Below, in pieces: positions 32,881 to 45,190 of a stretch of DNA of 64,000 nt; within the stretch, counting starts at the first letter, position 1, and each line of letters opens with the position of its first letter. The position numbers were made by a program, and so were the translations under genes. Origin of the DNA: Narthecium ossifragum (lineage: Eukaryota > Streptophyta > Magnoliopsida > Dioscoreales > Nartheciaceae). The stretch lies in the NCBI GenBank assembly GCA_963920575.1, contig OY986968.1, forward strand, positions 3,611,001 through 3,675,000. The letters are read 5' to 3'. The notes beneath the pieces were generated by a model, which saw only the letters and a list, made by a program, of their open reading frames with translations, did not search any database and was not told where the DNA came from.

Positions 32881-34413
32881 ATGAGTGATGATAAGGACTC
32901 AGATTTCAATCTTACATTGAAGGAATTCTTTGCTTCTTGTTCTACATCGCATAAATTGTCGGTCTCTTTTCCTACTCATTTAGCTATGGATAACCCTGAG
33001 TACAATCTTGGACCTAATGACAATCCTAACCAACCTGAAAACCAGGGTCGTAGGGCCATGAAAGATTTTTATGTTCCAACCTCTTTCACTTCTAACTCCT
33101 GTATTCAACCTCCAGTAATTGGAGCGGCCCATTATGAGATTAAACCACAGTTTTTACAATCCTTACCGACTTTCCATGGCTTATCTCATGAGGACCCCTA
33201 CAATCATATAGAGGAGTTTATTCTAATTAGTTCTACCGTGAGGGTAAATAATTTTACCGAAGACGCTTGGAGACTTAAATTATTTCCTTTTACCCTAAAA
33301 GGTAAAGCGAAACATTGGCTCACATTTCTAGAACCTCGGTCGATCACCACTTGGCCTCAATTAAAAGCTCAATTTCTTGAGAAATTTTTCCCGATTACCA
33401 AGACCAGTGACCTTCGCCATGAAATTTCTTCTTTTAGACAAGCCGACGATGAAGCATTTCATGAGGCTTGGGATCGTTATAGGGAACTCCTTAGAAAATG
33501 TCCCCACCATCAAATTCCTCAATGGGCCATAGTAGAGCATTTCTACAAGGGTCTTAAGGAAAAACATCAATTAACAGTAGATGCAGCGTGTGGGGGAGTG
33601 TTCATTACCAACCCCCTTGACGATTCTTGGAGGCTTTTTGAGAGACTCGCTGAGAACTCTCAACACCACGCCACCTTCTCTAGGAATAATCGTGGGCAGT
33701 CCAACCAATCCAATCCTCGAGGAGTTCTTGAGTTAAACGAGTCAACCCGACTTGCTCAACAGGTTGATGCCTTGAGTAGAAAACTAGATCAAGTTCTCAC
33801 TCAAACCACAAATCAGGTTGATTCATCTATTCTTCCTACGCTTCCATCGTCAGGAGAAATCTGTTTCTTATGTTCGAATCCTGGTCACGATGTCACTGAC
33901 TGCCAGTTGGCATGTCATTATCCTGAGTTAGTTCAGGAACACATTAATGCCGTGTATGGTCAATCTAAGCTAACTTATGATCCTTATTCCAATTCTTACA
34001 ACCCTGGTTTGAGAGATCATCCAAATTTTTCGTGGAGAATACCAGGCCAACAACCCAATTCTTTTAATTCTAGACCATTCATAGGTGCTCATACTACGAA
34101 TTATCCTCCAAAATTCCAATCATCATATCCTACCAACTCTCACGGCCAAACTTCGTCATTTCGACCTCCATATCGGCCTGTTCAAAATCAAACATCTCAA
34201 TCTTGGGGAAACAAACCGTATGTACCTCCCCAGAGTCAAGGACATCAAAATCACTCAGCTCTTCATCCACAACAACAAAATCATGTTCCACACAACGATG
34301 AGTTGACCCAATTAGTACACTCTCATTCTCAAACTCTGGCAAAGATAGAGGCCCAATTGGATCAATTGGCTAATGCATTGTCTAGGAGAGAAGATGGACA
34401 ATTACCGAGTTAG
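32881..34413 (+). pseudogene. Element B gag
   Basis: The first ATG of the frame is at 32881 (MSDDKDSD); the frame is open 24 bases further upstream without an ATG. The capsid-like region includes LPTFHGLSHEDPYNHIEEF, LKLFPFTLKGKAKHWL, LKAQFLEKFFP and ECPHH-like CPHHQIPQW. A complete zinc knuckle, CFLCSNPGHDVTDC (CX2CX4HX4C), begins near 33862, followed by the YNPGLRDHPNFSW region. TAG at 34411-34413 replaces what is probably CAG; the same frame goes on. Gag would form the cytoplasmic particle that packages RNA. Confidence 0.9.
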
Positions 34414-35628
34414 TCTATTCCTAATCCCAAAGGCCAACATCATGTAGACTCATCGCATGAACAAGTACAAGCTGTGACAACCCTTCGTAGTGGTAAAATT
34501 TTTGCCAACATTGAGCAACCTGAAGTAACCACAGATAATCAAGATTTACATGCATCTCATTCTCAGACATCATTGCCCAATAACTCATGTGCATCAAAGG
34601 AACTTGGTTCATCCTCCGACAGTCCACATTCAAATCATCGTGACTCCATTGGAGATTTACATGCATCACCACACATGGCATCATCTCATGAAAGAGAACC
34701 AAATCCCACAACATATATTCCCAAGGTTCCTTTCCCTGAAGCTTTAGCAGATCCTACTTCCACGCCATTCAAAAATTCAAAAATAGATGAGATGATGGAG
34801 GTGTTTAAAAAAGTGCATATTAATCTTCCTCTGCTTGATTCCATCAAACACATTCCATCTTATGCCAAATTCCTCAAGGACCTTTGCACACATAAACGAC
34901 AGTCTAGGTCACATGTGTCTAAGAAGATTTTCCTGACCGAGCAAGTTAGCTCAATCCTTCGATGTGATCTTCCTCCTAAGCTCAAGGATCCTGGCACCCC
35001 CACAATCTCATGCATTATAGGAAATCACACGATTGATGGAGCACTACTGGATTTGGGTGCAAGTGTCAACCTCATGCCTTTCTCCTTATATTCTAAGTTT
35101 GGTATAGGAGAATTGAAACCTACGGCCATGACCCTACAATTAGCTGATCGATCAATTAAGACACCAAGAGGAATCCTTGAAGACGTTTTGGTTAAGGTTG
35201 ATCGGTGCGTATTCCCGGTTGACTTTGTTGTGTTAGACATGGAACCTGGAGTGCAAAATAAAAAATCGGTTCCTATAATCCTTGGCCGACCCTTCTTGGC
35301 TACAGCCAATGCTTGTATTAACTGTAGGGATGGTTTCATGACTGTCACATTTGGTAATATGGAATTACGTTTGAATATATTTCATGCTTCAAAGAATCAT
35401 GCGTATGATGATGACTGCTTTATGGTTGATACCTTAGTTAATGAGGATGAGATAATGTGTTGTGTTGATGATACATTACCTGTGTTGTTGTTGAATGATG
35501 ATACTCCGTGTGGGAGTTTTGAGAATGGTTGTCACATGTCTATTGTGGGTGAAGACGATGTTTTTGAACATTATGGGTCACATGTGCATGAAGATGTTTT
35601 GAGTACGGATGTAGTGTTCCGGTTGTGA
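34414..35628 (+). pseudogene. Element B gag C-terminus and protease
   Basis: Same frame as the gag after its TAG. It shows TTLRSGK, the INLPLLD...YAKFLKDLC block, LTEQVSSIL and the protease motif DLGASVNLMP (catalytic Asp 35050-35052), then ILGRPFLATA. The frame ends at TGA (35626-35628), and homology continues in another frame, so a small indel lies between about 35560 and 35640. Confidence 0.88.
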
Positions 35629-36659
35629 ACAATAAAAAAATTGATTTGGATGGTTTTGGGTCGGTGTTTAAGTCTGAAAATGACAACGTTTTAAAGGATT
35701 TTAACGATCTTGATGTCATTACTGATGTGTGCGGTATTTCCTGGAAAAAGCCTCTCCTTGAGCCTTTACCTCCTACCTCCTCAATGCCGGCTGTACCTTC
35801 TTTGATCACACCACCATCTTTGGAGCTGAAAACGTTGCCATCCAATTTAAAATATGCCTTCCTTGGACCTGAATCTACCCTTCCAGTAATTATCTCTTCT
35901 GCATTAACCATTGATCAAGAGCATCAATTACTCGATGTCCTCAAACTGCATAAAAGAGCTATAGGGTGGTCCATTGGTGATCTTAAAGGCATTGATCCTT
36001 CGATTTGCATGCATCGCATACTCTTAGAGGATGAAACTAAATGTGTTCGGGAGATGCAACGCCGGCTCAACCCTCTTATGAAAGATGTTGTAATGAAGGA
36101 AGTAATTAAACTTTTAGACGCAGGGATCATTTATCTGATCTCAGACTCTAAATGGATTAGTTCTACTCAGGTCGTTCCTAAAAAATCTGGTATCACAGTG
36201 GTTAAAAATGACAAAGGGGAGGATATCCCAACTAGACAGACCACAGGGTGGAGAGTTTGTATCGATTATAGGCGTCTTAACGCTTTAACTCGAAAAGATC
36301 ATTTTCCATTGCCCTTCATTGACCAGATTTTAGAACGGTTATCAGGCCAAGCCTATTATTGTTTCCTTGACGGCTACTCTGGGTATAATCAAGTCGCCAT
36401 CGATCCTAATGATCAGGAGAAGACAACCTTTACATGTCCGTATGGAACATTCGCTTATCGTCGTATGCCTTTTGGCCTTTGCAATGCTCCAGCGACATTT
36501 CAACGTTGCATGCTTGCTATTTTCGGGGATATGATTGAACAGTTTCTAGAGATATTTATGGATGACTTCTCTGTGTTTGGCCAGTCCTTTGAATCATGCC
36601 TTGAAAATTTATCCAAAGTCCTTGCTAGGTGTGAGAAAACTAATCTGGTGTTGAGTTAG
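35625..36659 (+). pseudogene. Element B reverse transcriptase
   Basis: After a frame change the polyprotein continues with SLELKTLPSNLKYAFLG, WVCIDYR-type RT motifs (WRVCIDYRRLNALTRKDHF), MPFGLCNAPATFQ and the catalytic FMDD (Asp pair 36561-36566). TAG at 36657-36659 replaces Trp just before the EKSHF motif. The catalytic part itself is intact. Confidence 0.9.
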
Positions 36660-37024
36660 GAAAAGAGCCATTTTATGGTTACGGAAGGTATCGTTCTCGG
36701 CTACGTCATTTCAAGTCGGGGGATTGAGGTAGATAAAGCTAAGTTGGAGCTTATTTCTAAACTTCCACCTCCTTCGTCGGTGCGTTAAATTCGATCATTC
36801 CTGGGCCACGCAGGTTTCTATCGGAGGTTTATTAAGGATTTCAGTAAAATCTCCCGACCGTTATGTGCTCTATTGGTTAAAGATGTTCCATTTGTGTTCG
36901 ATCAATCTTGTCTTCATGCTTTTCATGTCCTGCGTGATTCACTCTCTTCAGCACCGATTGTCCATTGTCCTGATTATAATCATCCCTTTGAAATCATGTG
37001 TGACGCATCCGATCACGCAGTAGG
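36660..37024 (+). pseudogene. Element B RT C-terminus and start of RNase H
   Basis: Continues the RT frame: [16 protein letters not shown], then MCDASDHAVG of RNase H. A TAA at 36786-36788 is a further nonsense change. The segment breaks at 37024, where a minus-strand chromovirus LTR starts. The rest of RNase H and the first half of integrase are missing on the far side. Confidence 0.88.
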
Positions 37025-39888
37025 TGTCACGCCCCGACCCAGAAAACCCATCCAGGCCGGGACGTGAGGGTCCTAAACTCTAAATCAAACGGCGAAAGCC
37101 TCCCCTTTTTAAACATCAATTTTAAACCTGGTGCATGATTACAATATTCACAATTAATTTAAACTATCCTATCATCAAATCATAATACAATTTAACTTTA
37201 AAAAGATATAATAATGATTCAAGTCATCTAGTACAGCAATCTCTGATCAATTTACATCAAATTGAAATACAAATATATATCTCCTTCAAATTACAATTTA
37301 TACATTTAAAGCTGTACATCAAATGAATAGAACAAACTGATGATATCCTCGATCTCACGCACCACCAAGGGGAGTGCCGCCTCCAACACCGCAACAACCT
37401 GAAAGAGAAGGGACTGCATCGACCTGCATCGCCGATGCAGCCCAGGTAGGAGTGAGCAACAAAGCTTGCTCAGTAGGGTTCTACTCTACGTCACTCACAA
37501 AGGAAGGGAAACAACAACAGTGTTGTCCTCCAGCCTAAGTCTAAAGGATGCCACGGGTCCCATAACCCACCGATGTCCCAAGGGTTCCTGTCATGAAACC
37601 TCTCTCCTGAACATGTTACCAGGAGGACCACGGAAACAGTAACATGCAGGCTCTAACCCTTACCCAGCAGGGATACCACTGCCTGGGGACCACGTCGGGA
37701 ACTCCTCGGTTGCATCCTTAGCACTTGGCCTTGGAAGACAACACGACCTCTAAACCTCAAACAAAGATTCAAGCCGACTATCGCAATCCTCAATCATCAG
37801 AGATTCAGATCGACGATCACACCCTAATCCTGACTACCCAGCCCCAGCCCTAGGGCTAGATCCAGGCTACCTGAGAACCCCGGATCAACGATCGAAACCA
37901 TCGTCTACCACCTAGCCTGATGCTTCTAATGCAAACATATGCATGCAATGCTCAAGCACAGAGATACAGGAATAGCAGCATGCAACAATATGCCAAGACA
38001 ACATACACGGCTAGGCGAAGTGTCAAGCTTGCCGGAGGGTAAACATGTATAAAGCAGATAAAGGTTAAACTACAATTATACAATATTATGACGGCGCCCA
38101 TGGACCGTTAGCAAGCAATTTCTACAACGGGGGCACAACCCCGGCCACACAGATAATAATCAACCACATATAAAGCACACCCTCTGCCATTTAATTAGCT
38201 AAACATCCCAAGGGGCACAACCCCCTTGGTTCAACCACAAGCTAAATATACATATAAATAAGTATGACATGTGATTAATTGCTAATCAAACAGGGATGAT
38301 TTATACCTAATTAGACATGCCGAAAATCAAACAATTAATCATCTAAAAACAACCAATTAGAACATGCTAGCCATCGAGATCTCTAGGAATACCAATCACA
38401 TAAATCCCGAAGAATCAAACATGATAAAACATCGAAAATCCACAAAAAACACTATTCATGACTGGCGGTCAATCAACGGATCGACCGTGAAAAATCTAAG
38501 GTTGACGGTCGATCAACGGATCGACCGTGAGGGGTTATTTCGCTATTTTTCGGACTCACGGTCGATCCACGGATCAACCTTAAAGAAGCTGAGGTTGACG
38601 GTCGATCAACGGATCGACCGTGAGAGCTTATTTTGCTGATTTTCGGGCTCACGGTCGACCTTGGAGACCTCACGGTCGACCTTGGAGACCTCACGGTCGA
38701 CCTTGGAGACCTCACGGTCGACCGTGGAGACCGCGACGGTTGATCCATGGATCATCCGTGGCACTATTCATCAGCAAATCTGCTCCGACACAGTTTCGTA
38801 TAAAAATCACCAAAACTCGTAGAAAAATCGAAAAAATATGAAATCAATTGGGTTGGAAAGTCGACTCATAGATCTACAACTCTTATCTCTCATAAAAATC
38901 CAAGATCATGCATGTACAAGCCGGAAAACTCGCCGCAAGCCGGCTGTTCTTCAAGAACAGCAGAAAACCGGAAATCCGAGATTTATCTTGCATAAATCCT
39001 ACTGAAATCTTAACCAAAGTTCATGAAACTTAAATCAGAGACTAAATTAAGCAACATGCATTCAACAATATAATTTCATCAAGATCTAACGACTAGATTT
39101 ATCTAAACCCATTAATTAACGCATGTAGGTAGAACACCTACCGGACTGCGCATTCCTCGGTTGATCCCTCGCAAATCAACCACCAACGAGGTTCCACACC
39201 ACACCAGGAGTCTTCCTCTCGTTGCCACGAATCCAACAAGCTTTCAAGCTCCCAAAATGGTGGTCGGAGGAGGGAGAACGGAGAGAAGAAAGCTGGCTGC
39301 CCGGAAAGAGAAACAGAGCAAGCTCTGCTTGCGGGAAGAAGAAACAGCCAGGGAGAAGAAAGAAGAAGAGAAGGAAGAAGAGGAAGAGAAGAGAAGGAGA
39401 AGGAAGGTGGGGGAGAGGGTGAAGGAGAGGACCTCTCCTCTCCTGCTCTCCTGACAAAGGAGGACGAAGGAGATCACCTGCCCTCCGCGAGTCCAACAAC
39501 TGCCCAACTGCTCTAACTTGCTGGAATAGGAGGATCGATCCTTTTATCAAAGAGGATCGATCTTCTTAACAGAAAGATCGATCTTCTTCTCAAGGAGATC
39601 GATCCCCTTTGCCAAGAAGGCAAAACTTAGCTAAAACGCAAGCCCAAGCTCGGATCTTTCGATCCCGGGTCCACCTAACCATTCTAATCAAGCACAAACA
39701 CAAACAAGGTCAGTGTGTGCAACGCGGGTGTGAAACTGACCACCAGGGAGCATATTTACCAAAATGCCCCTGGGTCAAAAACAGCGATGCGATCAACCGA
39801 TCGCATCTCAGGGCCAACCGAGCCAAACCACAAAGCCAGACCCTCGACCTAACGCGGTCGGACCGGGTTGGAGGTACGGGTCCTCACA
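37025..39888 (-). mobile_element. Chromovirus-type LTR (3' LTR, minus strand), 2864 bp, inside element B
   Basis: The plus strand starts TGTCACGCCCCGACCC and ends GGGTCCTCACA. The next bases (CCTTAAAGAAATTTCGTCCCGAAATTC) are the reverse complement of the sequence that precedes the 3' LTR in plant chromoviruses, so this LTR belongs to the minus-strand element to its right. It contains a GA-rich block (39340-39440), GATCGATC sites at 39530-39605 and a palindromic repeat array (38465-38732). Related LTR copies are at 7795-9321, 10315-11280 plus 27506-28080, and 61642-64000. Confidence 0.82.
38465..38732. repeat. Palindromic GGTCGATC/GATCGACC array and 21-bp tandem repeat
   Basis: Perfect or near-perfect inverted pairs with arms ACGGTCGATC and GATCGACCGT around AACG lie at 38505-38528 and 38598-38621, with degenerate copies at about 38465 and 38568. 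They are followed by four 21-bp units, TCACGGTCGACCTTGGAGACC, at 38649-38732. The other chromovirus LTR copies have plain GATCGATC sites in the corresponding part. Confidence 0.75.
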
Positions 39889-42800
39889 ACCTATTACCCT
39901 TAAAGAAATTTCGTCCCGAAATTCAAGGGTAGGGCCGGAAAAGAAGAATCAACTAGTCCTAGTGGCACGAACGCCCACACAAGGGAAACTACCTGCTGGG
40001 GTGAACAGTCGGGGAAACTCCCGACGCACGCGATCCTCCTGCCCCCACGTCAAGCCCTCTGCACCATCATGCCTCTATCTGATCATCACCAACAGTACCG
40101 ATCTGCATCTCAGCCTCGGCTCTCGTCTGCCCACAATCTACACTAGCTGCTCTATATAGGTGACGTCCTCCTCGACTATGATGTCGTCGTGTCTGATCAT
40201 GTGGGACGGATACTGACTGTACTTCCTCAACACCGAACATGTGACAGTAGAACACGCCACTGACAAGTGCGTGAATAGATCTGATCTGTAAGCAAACTCT
40301 TTGCTGCCAGTGGTGAACTCTAACGGCTGTCACCTCTGACCTGATCTGCACTAACCTGTCTACCTCAAAGGTGCAATGCTGGTGCTGAGCCGTCAACTGC
40401 AAAAGTAGGCAGACTCCGCCATGAGGATGTGCTCTCGTTGGCTGACGTCTGCATCAATAACGCGTGCTCTAAGCACGTCACCATGGATCTGAATGGTCCT
40501 CTCTGAATGTCTGCCCGTCTGTACCGTGAGATGCTGTGCTGGAAGTCAACGATGTGATCATCGGCTCCTAAGAGCTGTATTGGAATATGTCTGTGATCCT
40601 GGAATCATGTTCCGGAGTGATGAAAACTGAAGCATCACGCCATCTGATCACCTCTCTGACATGTGAACTGCTATGTGGCACACATACTCATCACATATGG
40701 TATATGTGCTGATCTGACCTCTGCATATGGTCTCTGAATCTGACCTCTGAATCTGATCTCTGCATCTGGTCCTGAATCTGATCTCTGCATCTGATCCCTG
40801 AATCTGATCTCAGCATCTGGTCCTGAATCTGATCTCTGCATCTGATCCCTGAATCTGATCTCAGCATCTGATCCCTGAATCTGATCTCTGCATCTGGTGT
40901 CAACCGAGCTGATGATGAAACTCATGATACACCTCCATGCCTCCTGGATGAACAGCAACAGGAGAGGAGTGAACCTCACGTAGGATGTCCTCGTGCAACT
41001 CTGGATCAGCTACTCCACCACTGGAGTACAATCAACTGTCTGCTAATGCCGTCAGGAGTCTCTATAGGCTCGATGTCGTCATCGCTCCACGCCGTCATGG
41101 TCCTGGTACAGACTCTCGGAGTAGGGCTGCCTCGCCCTCCACCTCATATGGCCTCTGCTCTCTGCCAACTCCGACTGATCCTCTGTGCGAAGGAATCTTC
41201 AGAAACACTCTGTCAGGAACTGAGAACTCCAAAGATCATCACCTCTGACCTGAGTAGCTCTCTCATCTACTCCGTGCTAATCTCTCTGAGGGTTGTCTGA
41301 CGACGTCTGGAATGGGGGATGGTGACTCAACAACCTCTGTTGAGTAATCAAAAGAACGGCCCGAACTGCCGTACTATGTCTCGAATGGTACTGCATCCGT
41401 CTGGACTGATGGCTGCTGAAGAAGGCAAACTCCAACAAAGGAAGATACTCCTCTCAGCTGCCTCCTACAATCTGGTGATGACGTCCGCCACGGTGTGCTT
41501 CCGCTCCCACTCTGATACTGGAAGGGGCTGCTATGGATCCGCCGGATCTGCAACACTGCTAACGAAGCACAATCTGCGGTCTGCTGATGTTGTCCAGCTC
41601 TCACGTGCCCGGTACCAACCGCAACATGGATCTCCTCGAGCTCCGGATATATATACCCTGGGTCTACACCACTCTGGCGGGGAGAGCTGGGATGCTGCAA
41701 CCACCAAAGAGGAAGTCATCTGGAATATGATCCTCGAAATCCGATCCAACTGACTGTCCATCTCTGACGAGCTGATAATCTGCCAAATCTGCTCTAGCCT
41801 CTCTAGCAACTGCTGGTGGCTATTACCCTTAAAGGCACTGACGCAGTGACTTTAAGGCAAAAGCTCCGGTCTCCTGGCCACTCTGGTCAACGGTCCCGCA
41901 ATCTTGGAGATGCTCCTACTGAATCTCGAACACCATCTTCGACCTCTGCCGTCACACATCTGTGTCGAGCCCAGCTGAATCAACTGAAATGTCTGCCGCT
42001 GAGACTGCCCGTCCGTCGAAACCTGCCTCTGAAGGCCAAAACCTCACGCTGGGGGCCAAATAACGCCGATACACCCTCGACAGCTGCGATGCAAACGCCA
42101 AATATCGCTGGTGCTCCTCCTCAACGCGCCAGTAGATATGATGCTGTCGACGACGCCACTGCAACTGATCAGGATACGGCCTGAAGATCCTCTACATCAC
42201 ATCTGTGAGGATTTCTGGTGCGTTCGTCAGACTAAACGGCATCGCTGTGAACTCGCACAGCTCGTACCTCGTACGGAAGGCTGTCCCCGGGATGTCGCAA
42301 TCCCGAATCCTCAGTTGGTGTAGTCGATGCGAATGTCAAACTCTGAAGGAGTCGACAAGTCTCTCAACTGCTAATCCATCATCATTACACTGCAGCAGGC
42401 GTATACTCTGTGCTGCAACACTGTCCAGCTTCCTGAAGTCTATGCATTTATGGGGGAGACCATCCACAACGAGAACCGGAACACACTCCGAGGTAACACA
42501 ACTGGGCGAAAGAAGTCCCGAGCTACTGACTCGGCCGACTGAGTCCTCGACTCTCTAAATGCTGCTAGCATCCACGTGCGAACTCGCAACGCTCAAGACT
42601 GCCCAAAGGAAACTCGACCTCGAACTCGGTGTCCCGCGAAGGCGACAACCAGGAAGCTCCTCAGAAAGGACAGCTGCACAAACAACAACAACAACACGAG
42701 GGAAAGCTGCTCTCCAGAGCACCCTCGAAAACAGCGGGGAGGGAGTCCACCACAAGCTGGTGAACAAACCCCAGCTCTCGACGAGCAGAAGGATCGCCAA

Positions 42801-43518
42801 ACAGCGATCTTCAACGAGAGCAAAACAACGCCGCCAGGTGTACCCACGACACCTTCTCACGGCAAAAGAAACACAACCCGGTGCGTGGCCAACCGACGCA
42901 ACCGAGGAAGCCGTCGAACCCCAACGTGTACCCCACGCGGGCGACGGACACCTAGAGGTCTCCAACCTCTAGGGAACGCCCCGACAAGAGCAACCAACCC
43001 AAGCTCTTGTCCCAATCAGTGGCTACTCCTAAAGTCACACCCGACTCCAGTCCCAAGCCGGCACGGCTACACAGGGACGAGTCACAAGGGGAAAAACCCA
43101 GAGCCACAAAGAAATCGCAAGCTGCGAGAAGTTCCGAAAGCTGAAGGCTGAAGCTGAAAGTCGACTGGCTGCTGCTGAAGCTACCATCGGGAATCTGAAT
43201 TCCCGCGTCTGCCCAAGGTACCTGCCCCAACTGAGGCACTAGTCCACCGCTCTGGCCCACGCCGTGTGTCACGCCCGACTGCTCTGCGGTAAACGCCCAG
43301 CATCCCTCGCAACCAGCACCGTCGGCGGAAAAGACCCACAACGGCTAGCATTCGAGCACCCGGTGGAACACCTCTCAGTATGGCGGTCCAGGCTACCTCT
43401 CAAAGGACCGGCATGACGCTGCTGCTGCCACGGTTGTCGCTGATGCTGAAACCACTGCCTCTGCCAACGGCTACCCTGTCGTTCCCCAAAAGCAGGAACG
43501 ACAACCCCGAAACTCACG
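39889..43518 (-). pseudogene. Decayed chromovirus gag-pol, minus strand
   Basis: No long frame survives, but landmarks read in order on the minus strand. Near 42190-42310: an RT block with a [24 protein letters not shown] pattern. Near 40440-40510: an integrase block (DGQT, then RTIQIHGDVLRARVID in another frame). Near 40030-40260: the C-terminal LRKY..YPSHMI block and the final WGQED.VRREFPRLF, which matches the end of chromodomain-type polyproteins. Frameshifts and stops are dense. The 5' LTR and recognisable gag are absent, and the right edge (43260-43518) is a ragged joint with element B integrase. Minus-strand frames over 42555-43517 may hold gag remnants, not verified. Confidence 0.7.
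40710..40900. repeat. Minisatellite of CTGAATCTGATCTCTGCATCTG units
   Basis: Alternating phrases CTGATCTCTGCATCTG, CTGATCCCTGAATCTG and TGGTCCTGAATCTG recur about every 26-27 bases, in higher-order units of about 53. It lies inside the decayed pol. Confidence 0.75.
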
Positions 43519-44262
43519 GTTTTCTCTCGGTTTGGTCATCCTCGAGCTATTATAAGTGATGGCGGATCACACTTTATGAATCGATATTTCCGTCACACTC
43601 TCGATAAGTATAATATTTCCCATAAGGTTGCCACACCATATCACCCTCAGACCAGTGGGCAGGTAGAGGTGTCTAATAGGGAGATCAAACGCATCCTGGA
43701 GAAAGTCGTGCGGTTGGATAGAAAGGACTGGTCTATGCGCTTGAATGAAGCACTCTGGGCATATAGAACGGCATTTAAAACACCCATAGGGATGTCCCCA
43801 TATCGGATGGTCTACGGTAAGCATTGCCGCTTACCAGAGAATCTCATGGATAGAGTGTGGTTAACTATTAAAGAGGTTAATTGGTTGCCTACGGGTCAGA
43901 GCGCTCGCCTGCTCCAACTCAATGAGTTGGAGGAAATACGTAATGACGCCTATGATAATGCTCTTATCTATAAAGCTCGAACTAAGGCATATCATGATCG
44001 GTTCATTCATCAAAGAACTTTTAATGTGGGGGATAGGGTGTGGTTATTTAACGCTAGATTACGGCTTTTCCCAGGGAAATTGAAATCTAGATGGACTGGT
44101 CCATTCGAAGTTACTCAAGTTTTTCCTCATGGGGCTGTTGAACTCCGCAATCCTAACTCTGATTCCACCTTCAAAGTGAATGGCCAAAGGTTAAAAAGAT
44201 ACATAGAAAATCCTCTGACCTTAGAAGCCACACAGAGGTTGCATGAACCACTTTCTGAGTAG
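43519..44262 (+). pseudogene. Element B integrase, C-terminal two thirds
   Basis: Homology resumes with [19 protein letters not shown]. The second catalytic Asp is at 43558-43560 and the Glu in GQVEVSNRE at 43666-43668, spaced DD35[12 protein letters not shown] and the C-terminus follow to TAG at 44260-44262. The zinc finger and first catalytic Asp are missing, lost at the chromovirus joint. No stop occurs in this part. Confidence 0.9.
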
Positions 44263-44309
44263 TTGCGCTTTCATGTCGTCGAGCTCGAGACGTTAAACCA
44301 AGCGCTTGT

Positions 44310-44323
44310 TGGGAGGCAACCCA
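44310..44323 (+). other. Stem-loop after element B integrase
   Basis: TGGG-AGGCAA-CCCA, 48 bases after the stop, preceded by GACGTTAAACCAAGCGCTTG. Same loop and place as in element A (6164-6181). Confidence 0.6.
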
Positions 44324-44574
44324 TCCGTTGTGTGTGTTCTGTTGTTTTGGTTTCTTTCATGTTTTCTTTGCATGCTTGCGTATTTTCTGCTTAATGCGTT
44401 GTTGATTTTGGTTGTCTGATAATTCTGTCGTCGATGTCTGTGACTGATCGTGTTAATGGTGAATCAGGGGATGTCCGTACTTAAATTCTTTTGGCCTGGA
44501 GAGGTCCATATTTTTACAGGGTCATGGCGGCTTCATTTTTAAGCTCTCTTTTGGATTTTCTCGCATTTTGGTCC

Positions 44575-45190
44575 GACCGATCGATCGAGCTATAGAAGGA
44601 CCGATCGATCCTTCTTTACATCTAGCATTACTTTTCTTCGTTCCGGAGTTGGATTGCTCCGTCCCATGTCGGCCGATCGATCCAAATTGTGGCTTTATTT
44701 TTGACAGAACATGGTGTTTTTGCCTCGCAAGCACCCGATCGATCGGCTCCTCTCTCCATCTTGTCTTTACTCCTGGCTCTAGATGGATCGATCGGGGCTT
44801 GAGAGCGGGATCGGTCCGTCTTGTGCATTTAATCCTGACAGAACGTAGTGTTTTTGACACTAAACCTATCGATCGATCCGTCCTTCGCTCCAACATTTTT
44901 GAGAAAACTAAGTGTGCGAGTTCGATCAATCCGTCCTAGCGGGTTCGATCGATCCGTCCTAGCGGGTTCGATCGATCCGTCTAGGTATTTATTGGTGACA
45001 GAGCGTGGTGTTTTTGGCCCTACACCGTGCGATCGATTCGTCCATCGGTCGCGCTCTTTGAGTCGGTCCGATCGATCGGGCACACCAAGTTCGATCGATC
45101 GGGTGCCTTTAGTGGCTATTGTTCATCGGTGCCCACCTGATGCAGCCACGTGGCGTTCGATCGATCCATCCTCGCTAGGCCGATCGATCC
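44575..45190 (+). promoter_or_regulatory. Internal GATCGATC block, element B
   Basis: About fourteen GATCGATC-type sites, interleaved with three copies of a TGACAGA.CGT.GTGTTTTTG phrase (near 44703, 44836 and 44996). The same phrase and sites make up the U3 of the LTR-C family (18816 and 19006). A 23-base unit, GTCCTAGCGGGTTCGATCGATCC, is tandemly doubled at about 44934-44980. The block lies between integrase and the first extra ORF; a weak TATTTAT is at 45289-45295. Promoter role is inferred from likeness to LTR U3 only. Confidence 0.5.

Noticed and set aside
43264..43275. GTGTCACGCCCG as the start of a second (5') chromovirus LTR
   Set aside because: The following bases do not match the LTR at 37025, so the likeness is limited to about 10 bases.
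42555..43341. Four long overlapping ORFs on both strands taken as possible new genes
   Set aside because: They sit in the decayed chromovirus, GC-rich, with no conserved motif that I can read; at most gag remnants.
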